From UBA2988 sp965237965 (GTDB taxonomy: Bacteria; Gemmatimonadota; Gemmatimonadetes; Longimicrobiales; Gaopeijiaceae): a stretch of DNA of 64,000 nucleotides. The DNA lies in the NCBI GenBank assembly GCA_965237965.1, contig CBDEGT010000001.1, positions 1 to 64,000 on the forward strand, read 5' to 3'. Below the pieces are notes generated by a model. That model ran no database searches. It had not been told where the DNA came from and saw nothing but the letters and a program-made list of their open reading frames with translations. The position numbers and the translations under genes were made by a program. Shown here in pieces: positions 45,637-53,347 of the stretch (position 1 is its first letter; every line of letters begins with the position of its first letter).

Positions 45637-46838
45637 GAATACTCTGAATAAGTCGGTCCCTGGGACATTAGATTTACGGGGCGGGAGTTCAAGGGCTGAG
45701 CGGGACGATCGGGGAGGCGGACGATGGAGCAGGTGACGTTCGCGGATGTGGAGTACGAGGGGAAGAAGCGGCGGACGCGGCGGGAGCTGTTTCTGGAGCG
45801 GATGGAGGCGCTGATTCCGTGGGAGCGTCTGGAGGCGCGGATTCGGCCGTTGTATCCGAAGGCGGGGCGGGGGCGGCAGCCGTACCCGTTGGCGGCGATG
45901 CTGAGGATTCACTGCGTGCAGCTGTTCTACAACCTGAGCGACCCGGGGATGGAGGACATGCTGTACGAGATCGAGTCGGTGCGGCGGTTCGCGGGGCTGC
46001 GTTTGACGGGTCCGCTGCCGGACGAGACGACGATTCTGAACTTTCGGCACCTGCTGGAGCGGCACAGGCTGGGGCGTGGTTTGTTCGAGGAGATCAACGC
46101 GCACCTGGCGGAGCGGGGCTACCGGGTGCGGGCGGGGACGATCGTGGACGCGAGCATCATCGCGGCGCCGTCATCGACGAAGAACCGGGAGGGGGCGCGG
46201 GATCCGGAGATGCATCAGACGAGGAAGGGCAACGAGTGGCACTTCGGGATGAAGGCGCACATCGGGGTGGACGCGGAGACGGGACTGGTGCATGGCGTGC
46301 GGGCGACGCCGGCGAACACGCACGATCTTCGGGAGGCGGGGGCGTTGCTTCACGGCGGCGAGGAGGAGGTGTGGGCGGACGCGGGCTACCGGGGGATCGA
46401 GAAGTGGGTGGACACGGGAGGCCGTCCGGTGCAGTGGCATGTGGCGATGAGACCGGGGCGGCGGCGGCTCCTGGAGCAGGGCGGGGCGCGGTGGCTGCGC
46501 GAGCGGGACAAGGCCTCGGTGCGGGCAAAGGTGGAGCACCCGTTCCTGTATGTGAAGCGCCGCTTCGGTTACCGGAAGGTTCGCTACCGCGGGCTGGCCA
46601 AGAACATGGAACGGATCGCGCTGCTCCTGGGCTTCGCGAACCTGCTTGTGGCGGGCCGCTATTCGACGGCGTGAGCGGCCGGCGCGGGAAACATCCGCCC
46701 ACGCGGGGCGCAACGAGGGGATCATCGGCCAGAACATGCCGGTTGGGCGCGTTTTCAGCCCGTCATCGCCCCCAAGACCGCTGAAACCGGCTCCCTCCGT
46801 CTCGCACCGCCCCCAGAAGGGCCTTGCTCAGAGCTTCC
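45637..46838 (+). mobile_element. IS5-family insertion sequence with CTAG target duplication
   Basis: Imperfect terminal repeats GAATACTCTGAATAAG (from 45637) and GGAAGCTCTGAGCAAG (complement, ending 46838) bound a 1.2-kb element. CTAG is present on both sides (45633-45636 and 46839-46842), the 4-bp target typical of this family. The insertion lies in the stop codon of the integrase to the right, and because CTAG is palindromic the TAG stop is preserved. Confidence 0.85.
45724..46674 (+). CDS. IS5 family transposase
   Basis: 316 residues. IS5-type N-terminus (LIPWERLEARIRPLYPKAGRG, YPLAAMLRIHCVQLFYNLSD) and a DDE core: Asp in GTIVDASIIAAPSSTKN, Asp in VWADAGYRGIEK, and the Y(2)R(3)E(6)K-like block AKVEHPFLYVKRRFGYRKVRY. 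It is complete and probably active. Confidence 0.94.
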   Translation: MEQVTFADVEYEGKKRRTRRELFLERMEALIPWERLEARIRPLYPKAGRGRQPYPLAAMLRIHCVQLFYNLSDPGMEDMLYEIESVRRFAGLRLTGPLPDETTILNFRHLLERHRLGRGLFEEINAHLAERGYRVRAGTIVDASIIAAPSSTKNREGARDPEMHQTRKGNEWHFGMKAHIGVDAETGLVHGVRATPANTHDLREAGALLHGGEEEVWADAGYRGIEKWVDTGGRPVQWHVAMRPGRRRLLEQGGARWLRERDKASVRAKVEHPFLYVKRRFGYRKVRYRGLAKNMERIALLLGFANLLVAGRYSTA

Positions 46839-48116
46839 CTAGGACACTACCTGGGCCAGCATCGCGTCGAGCTTCGCGGCGGCACCTTCCTGTAGGTCTG
46901 GGAGTGAGGCCGCGTAGACATCCATGGTGAACGCGACGGACGCATGCCCGAGCCGCTCCGAGACGGTTTTAGGATTCTCCCCCAACCGCAGAAGGAGCGT
47001 CGAGCATGTGTGCCTCAAATCGTAGAGGCGAAACGCGGGCTTGAAGCGTCTACGCCCTCGCGGTCCCCGTGGCGCTTTCGGCCGCTCCGGCCCCCACGTG
47101 CCGAGCTCGGCGCGCTCCATTACCCGACGGAAATTGCGGTCGGCCAGATTAGCCAAATCGAGCGGGGCTCCAAAGGAACTGCAAAAGACGAAACCGTGCG
47201 CTTGATACTCTGCGCCGAGCTGGAGCTTCTCTCTCGCCTGCCTCGTCCTGTGCTCGCGTAGCGCCCGCACGGCAAACGCAGGGAGCACCACGACGCGGCG
47301 TCCACGGGAGGTCTTGGGCTCTACCAGCTTCCAGGCTGGTTCTTCGGATTCGGTGCTGTCGCTTCCCTCCTCACCATCCCGGCTCATCTTCACACCGCGA
47401 CGTGTGAGCGTCCGTTGCACGTGGAGCTTACCGGCGTCCATGTCCACATCCGCCCAGCGGAGCGCGAGTGCCTCGGACGGGCGGAGCCCGCCACCGAGCA
47501 GCACGCACCATAGAGCGTGGTAGCGGTCCGTCTCAGCAGCTATGAGGAAGCGCCCAGACTCCTCCACCGACATGGCGCGAACTTCTCGCCGGTCCTGACG
47601 CGGAAGTACAACGAGGTCGGCAGGATTGCGCCCGAGCGAGCCCGTACGGGTCGCGTACGCGAGTCCCTGACGTAGCACGGCATGAAGCGAGCGGATGGTG
47701 CGGGGTGAGAGCCTTTTCTCCGTCTGGAGCCAGCCGTAAAGACTCTGAATTCCCTCCGGGGTGAGCCGGTCCATACGGACCGCGCCGATGGGTGGAGCGC
47801 CTGCGGGTGGCTTCTCGATGTATCGCTTCAACAACCCGTCGTAGTCGGACCACGTGCGCTTACGGATACGACCCCACATCACATCTCTGAGCCAGCGCCG
47901 AAGGTAAGTCGACACGGGATCTCTAGAGGGGACCACGAGAATCGCCCGGTCCTTCATCCCCTCAAGCCTCCGGGCGGCGGCTTTCGCGTCCTTTTCTCTC
48001 CCGAACGTCTCGACAATGAACCGCCGCTTCCCTGTGGTAGCGTCGCGGCCCACAAAGACGCGGGCCGTCCAACGAACCGTCCCATCCTTTTGCTGGCGTC
48101 GCTGAATCGAGGCCAC
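46839..48116 (-). CDS. Phage/ICE-type tyrosine integrase
   Basis: 425 residues from the GTG at 48116 (VASIQRRQQKDG); an earlier ATG at 48191 is possible. An arm-binding AP2-like N-terminus (WTARVFVGRDATTGKRRFIVE), a SAM-like core (RTWSDYDGLLKRYIEK) and a catalytic domain with Arg (GGGLRPSEALALRW), HxxR (LYDLRHTCSTLLL), His (LGHASVAF) and Tyr (MDVYA) are all seen. It would catalyse site-specific integration, and tRNA 3' halves lie at 42968 and 56529. Its stop lies in the target of an IS5-family insertion. 48117-48331 shows only IS3-flanking DNA. Confidence 0.92.
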   Translation of the reverse strand: MASIQRRQQKDGTVRWTARVFVGRDATTGKRRFIVETFGREKDAKAAARRLEGMKDRAILVVPSRDPVSTYLRRWLRDVMWGRIRKRTWSDYDGLLKRYIEKPPAGAPPIGAVRMDRLTPEGIQSLYGWLQTEKRLSPRTIRSLHAVLRQGLAYATRTGSLGRNPADLVVLPRQDRREVRAMSVEESGRFLIAAETDRYHALWCVLLGGGLRPSEALALRWADVDMDAGKLHVQRTLTRRGVKMSRDGEEGSDSTESEEPAWKLVEPKTSRGRRVVVLPAFAVRALREHRTRQAREKLQLGAEYQAHGFVFCSSFGAPLDLANLADRNFRRVMERAELGTWGPERPKAPRGPRGRRRFKPAFRLYDLRHTCSTLLLRLGENPKTVSERLGHASVAFTMDVYAASLPDLQEGAAAKLDAMLAQVVS

Positions 48117-48331
48117 GGGTCCCCCCGGAAAAGGGTGTAGAGGGCCAAACTCCCGACCCCCCAAGATACCGGGAGCAAACACTGATGACAAGCGGACTAT
48201 TAATCCGCCTGTCAGCTAATAGTCGCTTTAGTATGGGATGTTCTAGGCCGTGAGAGAGATGGGTCGTCTCCCTCTACTTCACCTCGCGCATTGATCATGG
48301 AGAGGATGCTCCGCCCCCCGTTTCTGGTCCA

Positions 48332-49032
48332 CTAGGAGGGTGAAAAGCCGAGCCGATTTGGACCTGGGATGAAGTGGCCACCCGCTCCGAAGTGGGCAGG
48401 GACCTTGTCGTCCAAACTGCTGTGTGGTCTCACGTTGTTGTACTCGTCCTTCCAGCCCTGGAGTGTCCGCTGCGCGTCGTTCAGATCGACGAACCAGTGT
48501 TGTGATAGACACTCACGTCTGAGACTGCCGTTGAACGCCTCGATGAACGGGTTGTCCGTCGGCTTACCAGGCCGGCTGAAGTCGAGCTTCACTCGATTCC
48601 AGTAGGCCCAGTGGTCCAGAGCTCTAGAGGTGAACTCCGTTCCGTTGTCCACCGAGATCACTCTCGGCAGGCTCCCGCGCTTCTTAGCTTCCGTGCTCAG
48701 TACGCGGCCAACGTCTTCACCTCGGAACCCTACACCAACCTCGAGCGCCACGCACTCCCGGCTGTAAACATCCAGAACCGTCAACACCCGTACCGTTCGG
48801 CCGTTCGACAGGGTATCGTGTACGAAGTCCATCGCCCAGAGCTCGTTGATGGCCATGGCACGTGCAGGTCGCTCCCTCCTCACCGCACTCCGGCGTCGCT
48901 TCGGCTTCTTGCGTTTCAGCGTCAGGCCCTCGTCGCGGTACAGCCGCTCGACCAGCTTGCGGTTCACCGGCCAGCCCTCACGGCGAAGCATGATGTGCAG
49001 TCGTCGATAACCGTAGCTCACGCGCACCGCAG
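48332..49032 (-). pseudogene. IS3-family transposase OrfB, 5' truncated
   Basis: The rve integrase core of an IS3 (IS407/IS51-like) OrfB: VSYGYRRLHIMLRREGW, LWAMDFVHDTLSNGR, Asp in VLTVLDVYSREC, Asp in VISVDNGTEFTS and Glu in NPFIEAFNGSLRRECL. The first ~70 residues and OrfA are gone; the frame is cut at 49036 by an IS427-like insertion. Confidence 0.85.
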
Positions 49033-49036
49033 CTAG

Positions 49037-49848
49037 GGCCTGTTAACACTAAAGGCCCATTTGTATTATATTGGGGCTATGAAAATCACAGAGTCCCAAT
49101 ATCGTCGGATAGAGGCTTGCTTTCCACGTCAGCGCGGCAATGTGAGCTTCTCCAATCTCGAAGTGCTTAACGCGATCCTGTATGTGGCCGAGCACGGCTG
49201 CAAGTGGCGCGGGTTGCCTGCGCGCTTCGGTAACTGGCATACGATCTACACCCGAATGAATCGCTGGGCCAGGGCAGGTGTGCTGGATCGTGTCTTTGCG
49301 GCCCTGCAGGACGAGCAGATCATCCGGATCAAGATCGAAGCGCTGTCGCTCGACAGTACGATCGTCAAAGTGCACCCTGATGGCACCGGCGCGCTAAAAA
49401 AAACGGCCCGCAGGCCATCGGGAAGTCGCGTGGAGGCTGGACCACCAAGATTCATATGGTTGCCGCAGATGCTCGAACCGCGATAACCTTCTCGCTATCG
49501 CCAGGCCACAACCACGACGCACCCGAAGGACGCGAACTGCTACGCATGTTGAAGCCGGTACACTCCACTGTGTCGATGATCATGGACCGGGCCTACGAGG
49601 GGGCCGAAACACGGCAATTGGTGTTGGAGCTGGGGTTTACGCCGGTCGTGCCACCCAAACAGGGCCGTGTTAGCCCGTGGCAGTACGATCGAATCATGTA
49701 TCGCCGTCGCAACGAAATAGAGCGGTTATTTCGGCGACTCAAAGGCTTCAGAAGAATCTTCTCCCGCTTTGACAAGCTCGACGTGATGTTCACGGCCTTC
49801 ATCCACTTTGCGCTCATCGTCGAGGCTCTCAGATAGTGTTAACAGGCC
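49037..49848 (+). mobile_element. IS427-like (IS5 family) insertion sequence
   Basis: 812 bp with terminal repeats GGCCTGTTAACACT at both ends. CTAG flanks each side (49033-49036, 49849-49852). Its composition is less GC-rich than the surroundings, suggesting recent arrival. Beyond the target site the flanks are inverted copies of each other for 56 more bases. Confidence 0.85.
49079..49836 (+). CDS. IS5-family transposase made by -1 frameshifting
   Basis: Two overlapping frames form one DDE transposase. Frame 1 from the ATG at 49079 reads MKITESQYRRIEACFPRQRG, LNAILYVAEHGCKWRGLP and the first Asp (ALSLDSTIVKVHPDG). At A8 (49396-49403) a -1 slip gives LKKNGPQAIGKSRGGW. This continues into TTKIHMVAADARTAI, the second Asp (SMIMDRAYEGAETR) and the Glu (YRRRNEIERLFRRLKGF). 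Slippage on A runs is known for this IS group; unshifted translation stops at 49486. Confidence 0.85.
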
Positions 49849-49946
49849 CTAGCTGCGGTGCGCGTGAGCTACGGTTATCGACGACTGCACATCATGCTTC
49901 GCCGTGAGAGCTCTCCGAGCCCACAGCGGCGTCTCTCCGGTCTGGC

Positions 49947-50165
49947 TTCTGGATCGAGAAGACCATCGTTGACGGACGGCCAGACCGACAGGCTGGGGGC
50001 CATGCCTTGGGAAAGGCGCTCTGGTCTCCGGTGAAGGACAAGAAAGGTGCAGACACCTATCGCTTCATGAGGGACGTCCAGCCCGGTGATGTGATTCTGC
50101 ATCTCACAGATAACCAAGCTTTCACGGGAGCTTCGCGCGCTGCGGCTTCGTACGAGATCCCATGA
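49947..50165 (+). pseudogene. EVE/PUA-like domain fragment (restriction-type N-terminus)
   Basis: The frame reads FWIEKTIVDGRPDRQAGGHAL, GKALWSPVKDKKGADTYRFMR and DVQPGDVILHLTDNQAFTGASR, then a stop. This is the N-terminal EVE-like domain seen on McrB-like and other modified-DNA restriction proteins. The ATPase part is missing. Its TGA overlaps the ATG at 50162 (ATGA), so the junction sits exactly at the transporter start. Confidence 0.6.
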
Positions 50166-51922
50166 GCAATGAAATTCGCTTTGGCGCCTTTGTCCGCATG
50201 GCGACCGTTCGGCAGAACATCATCAGCTTCAATGATCTGGTCGGGGTGGACACTGTCACGCCTGGGGACAGGGTCAGGCTGCGCCCCCTTGATGTCTACC
50301 GCCTCTTTACCCCCTATCTCTCCAGCCGCCTGCTCGAGCAGGCCCGGGCCGTCATCCCGCTGGCGCTGTATCTGCTGCTATTCCAGATAGTCATTCTCAG
50401 GCAGGACATCGCCGATGCGGGAATGCTTACCGCCGGGCTACTCGCTGTCATCCTCGGCCTCATGCTGTTCATGGAGGGCCTCAAGGTCGGCCTGATGCCC
50501 TTTGGCGAGACGCTGGGTACTACCCTGCCCGTACATTCGCCCTTGCCGGTGGTATTGCTGGTCGTTTTTCTACTGGGTATCGGCGTAACCTTCGCCGAAC
50601 CTGCCATTGGCGCATTGAAAGCCGCCGGGCAATTCGTCGACGTCACCACCGCCCCCTATTTGTATGCGCTGCTCAATGAATGGTCCGAGGCATTAGTACT
50701 GGTCGTCGGCATAGGTGTCGGTCTCGCCGCCCTACTTGGCACGCTGAGGTTCCTGTTTGGCTGGAGCCTGAAGCCCTTGGTTTACATAACCCTGGGACCT
50801 CTACTCGCTCTGACGCTCTACCTGTCACAGGATGCCAACCTGGCGCCCATACTGGGGCTGGCGTGGGACGCCGGGGCAGTGACCACCGGCCCGGTGACCG
50901 TACCGCTGGTGCTGGCGCTCGGTGTGGGCATTGCGAGCGCCGCGGGCCGTGGCGACTCTTCGCTTTCCGGCTTCGGTATAGTCACGCTCGCCTCGCTCTT
51001 TCCGGTACTCGCCGTCCAGGGACTGGCGCTGTTCATTGTCCACGAGCAATCCCCACAGGCGATTATCCTGGCCGCACAAGCGGTCTCCCAGAGCACTTCC
51101 GGCAGTTGGCTGACCCAGTCACCCGGCGCGGAAATAGTCGGTGGAGTCCGCGCTATTGTGCCACTCGTCCTCTTCTTGCTGTTCGTGCTGCTGGTTGTCG
51201 TCAAACACAAACCGGCACGGCCGGTGATCACCGCCTATGGCATCTTCTTGTGTGTGCTCGGCATGATCATCTTCAATCTGGGTCTGACCTACGGGCTGTC
51301 GGTGCTGGGCTCGCGGGCCGGGAGCCTCGCACCCGCCGCCTTTTCACCACTGGATAGTGTCGTCGGCTCACCCCTGTATGCCGTGGCCGCCGGCCTGTTT
51401 ATTGCCATCGGTTTCGCCTGGGTTCTGGGGTTTGGCGCAACCCTCGCCGAACCGGCGCTCAATGCGCTTGGCCTGACGGTCGACAATCTGACCAACGGCG
51501 CCTTCCGCAAGTCGACATTGATGTACGCCGTTTCCTTTGGCGTGGGTTGTGGTATCGCCGTCGGCGTATCGAGAATTATCTACGACTGGCCACTGGTGTG
51601 GCTGCTCGTCCCCGGCTACGCCCTTGCCATCGTCTTGACGTGGCTCTCAACCGAAGAATTCGTCAATATCGCTTGGGACAGTGCCGGGGTGACCACCGGT
51701 CCGGTCACGGTGCCGCTGGTTCTGGCGATGGGGCTGGGTTTCGGCGAGGCCGTTGGTGCCATAGACGGTTTTGGTATTCTGGCGATGGCCTCCATTGGCC
51801 CCATCCTGTCTGTACTGGGTACCGGCCTGTGGATCAACTGGAAGATCCAGCGTAAACACGTCACAAGCGAACAACGACTGCTCTCCGGTGACCGAACGGC
51901 GCAACGGGGCATAGCCGCATGA
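50162..51922 (+). CDS. DUF1538 membrane transporter, two repeats
   Basis: 586 residues, at least twelve hydrophobic helices. The two DUF1538 halves share a loop: WDAGAVTTGPVTVPLVLALG near 240 and WDSAGVTTGPVTVPLVLAMG near 515. They also share FAEPAIGAL and LAEPALNALG. The pseudo-symmetric layout suggests an ion or small-solute transporter. The native start may be the ATG at 50198 (MATVRQN), since the first 12 residues come from the fusion with upstream DNA. It overlaps the PII-like gene. Base use is closer to Proteobacteria than to the core genes. Confidence 0.85.
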   Translation: MSNEIRFGAFVRMATVRQNIISFNDLVGVDTVTPGDRVRLRPLDVYRLFTPYLSSRLLEQARAVIPLALYLLLFQIVILRQDIADAGMLTAGLLAVILGLMLFMEGLKVGLMPFGETLGTTLPVHSPLPVVLLVVFLLGIGVTFAEPAIGALKAAGQFVDVTTAPYLYALLNEWSEALVLVVGIGVGLAALLGTLRFLFGWSLKPLVYITLGPLLALTLYLSQDANLAPILGLAWDAGAVTTGPVTVPLVLALGVGIASAAGRGDSSLSGFGIVTLASLFPVLAVQGLALFIVHEQSPQAIILAAQAVSQSTSGSWLTQSPGAEIVGGVRAIVPLVLFLLFVLLVVVKHKPARPVITAYGIFLCVLGMIIFNLGLTYGLSVLGSRAGSLAPAAFSPLDSVVGSPLYAVAAGLFIAIGFAWVLGFGATLAEPALNALGLTVDNLTNGAFRKSTLMYAVSFGVGCGIAVGVSRIIYDWPLVWLLVPGYALAIVLTWLSTEEFVNIAWDSAGVTTGPVTVPLVLAMGLGFGEAVGAIDGFGILAMASIGPILSVLGTGLWINWKIQRKHVTSEQRLLSGDRTAQRGIAA

Positions 51923-52296
51923 AACAACGGGGAATCACGGTACTGACCGATGCATCGTTGATCACCTGCATCGTGCAACGGGGTACCGCCGACAAGATTG
52001 TGAAGGCCGCGCAGGATGCCGGCGCACAGGGGGCGACCATAAACTATGCGCAGGGTATCGGTGTGCGTGAGCGGCTGGGTGTCATGGGACTGGCCATTGA
52101 AGCCGACAAGGAAGTCATCAGCATCATCGTTGCCAATGACCAGGCCGACCGGGTGTTTGAAGCCATGTATCTGGCAAGCAAACTCGATACGCCCGGCATG
52201 GGCATCATGACACTCGCGGCGCTCGACAAAATCGCCACCTATATCCCCCTCGAGCTGGTGGAAAGACTGGCCGGCAAGACTAACCCGGAAGAATGA
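51919..52296 (+). CDS. PII-like signalling protein 1
   Basis: 125 residues, ferredoxin-like PII fold: ASLITCIVQRGTADKIVKAA, GAQGATINYAQGIG, ISIIVANDQADRVFEAMY. It overlaps the transporter stop (ATGA) and the next PII-like start (ATGA). PII proteins often gate a neighbouring transporter by binding nucleotides. The classical uridylylation Tyr of GlnB is not visible. Confidence 0.85.
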   Translation: MKQRGITVLTDASLITCIVQRGTADKIVKAAQDAGAQGATINYAQGIGVRERLGVMGLAIEADKEVISIIVANDQADRVFEAMYLASKLDTPGMGIMTLAALDKIATYIPLELVERLAGKTNPEE

Positions 52297-52646
52297 AAAC
52301 AGTCACGGGCGAGAAACTCATCACCTGTATCGTGCCACATGGGCGTGCGCTGCCCGTGCTCGAGGCGCTCAAGGAAGAACTCGGAATCCTCGCCACCACC
52401 ATCCATCACGCCCGTGGCACCGGGCGCATGACCCCGCTGGCATGGCGTGGTGTCGGCGAAGCAGCGGAGAAGGATGGCATGAGCGTCATTGTGCCTGCTT
52501 CACGGGCAGAAGAGGTCTTTGGCTTCATATACGAACATGGCGGGATCAACCGGCCTCATGGCGGGATTCTTTATCAACAACCACTGGGTAAGAGCACCGA
52601 GTTTCACCTCCCAGATTTGCCCGATGAGGGCACATCGAAGCGTTGA
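52293..52646 (+). CDS. PII-like signalling protein 2
   Basis: 117 residues: EKLITCIVPHGRALPVLEAL, ILATTIHHARGTGRM, MSVIVPASRAEEVFGFIYEHG, and a tail GGINRPHGGILYQQPLG. It is a paralogue of the preceding gene in the same fold. It is the last gene of the transporter-PII-PII unit; no further partner follows. Confidence 0.85.
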   Translation: MKTVTGEKLITCIVPHGRALPVLEALKEELGILATTIHHARGTGRMTPLAWRGVGEAAEKDGMSVIVPASRAEEVFGFIYEHGGINRPHGGILYQQPLGKSTEFHLPDLPDEGTSKR

Positions 52647-52718
52647 CCCCCTCTCAATTCAGCTATAGCCGTCCTGAACACAGATCTTCGAGGAGCTGAA
52701 GGCCCGGGTGCCCAACTG

Positions 52719-53150
52719 ATGACCGATCCTGTCACCCGCCTGAACACGGCCCTCGAAGCCCGCTACCGCATCGAGCGCCAGCTCGGTGAGGGCGGGATGG
52801 CGACGGTCTACCTCGCGGATGACCTCAAGCACGAGCGCAAGGTCGCCCTAAAGGTCTTGAAGCCGGAACTCGCCGCTGTCGTCGGTGCCGAGCGATTCCT
52901 GGCCGAGATCAAGACGACGGCCAACCTGCAACACCCGCACATACTTCCGCTGTTCGACTCGGGTGAAGCAGACGGCTTCCTTTTCTACGTGATGCCGTAT
53001 GTCGAGGGGGACAGCTCAGAGACAAGATCGATAGAGAGAAGCAGCTGAGTGTCGATGAGGCGCCGAAGGTCGCCGAGAAGGTGGCCTCGGCGCTTGACTA
53101 CGCTCACGAACGGCCAGCTCAAGGTGAAGCTGCCAATTTTTCGTTCTGTC
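52719..53150 (+). pseudogene. Serine/threonine kinase, broken (kinase-start copy 5)
   Basis: From the ATG at 52719: DPVTRLNTALEARYRIERQL, GEGGMATVYLADDL (Gly loop), KVALKVLKPELAAVVG (Lys), HPHILPLFDSGEADGFLFYV. The frame then shifts near 53013, where one missing base hides SLRDKIDREKQLSVDEAP, and continues to ASALDYAHER. The HRD loop and everything to the NGQLKV strand is deleted. The repeat's leader is not present upstream. Confidence 0.75.
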
Positions 53151-53347
53151 TGGAGGCGAAAATGTCATTGCTCCTGGTGCTTAGACTGTGGAGGAAGGTC
53201 GTTTTCCTCGCTGTCTTGCTCGGTATTCCTCGCCCTATGCTGGCCCAAGCCCTCAAACGGGCTCGCTCTGCCGCTCATTTCACTGGGCTCTACGTTGGGC
53301 ACCGGCCTGGGAATCGACTGCGCTCCGAACAGCGGTGGAGAGCAGCT

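Larger units (their letters stand above)
48977..49908. repeat. 60-bp perfect inverted repeat flanking the IS427-like element
   Basis: Positions 48977-49036 and 49849-49908 are exact reverse complements, including the CTAG targets. Each encodes the IS3 OrfB segment VRVSYGYRRLHIMLRRE, pointing outward. Beyond the arms the two sides differ: OrfB continues on the left, an EVE-type fragment begins on the right. Confidence 0.85.
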
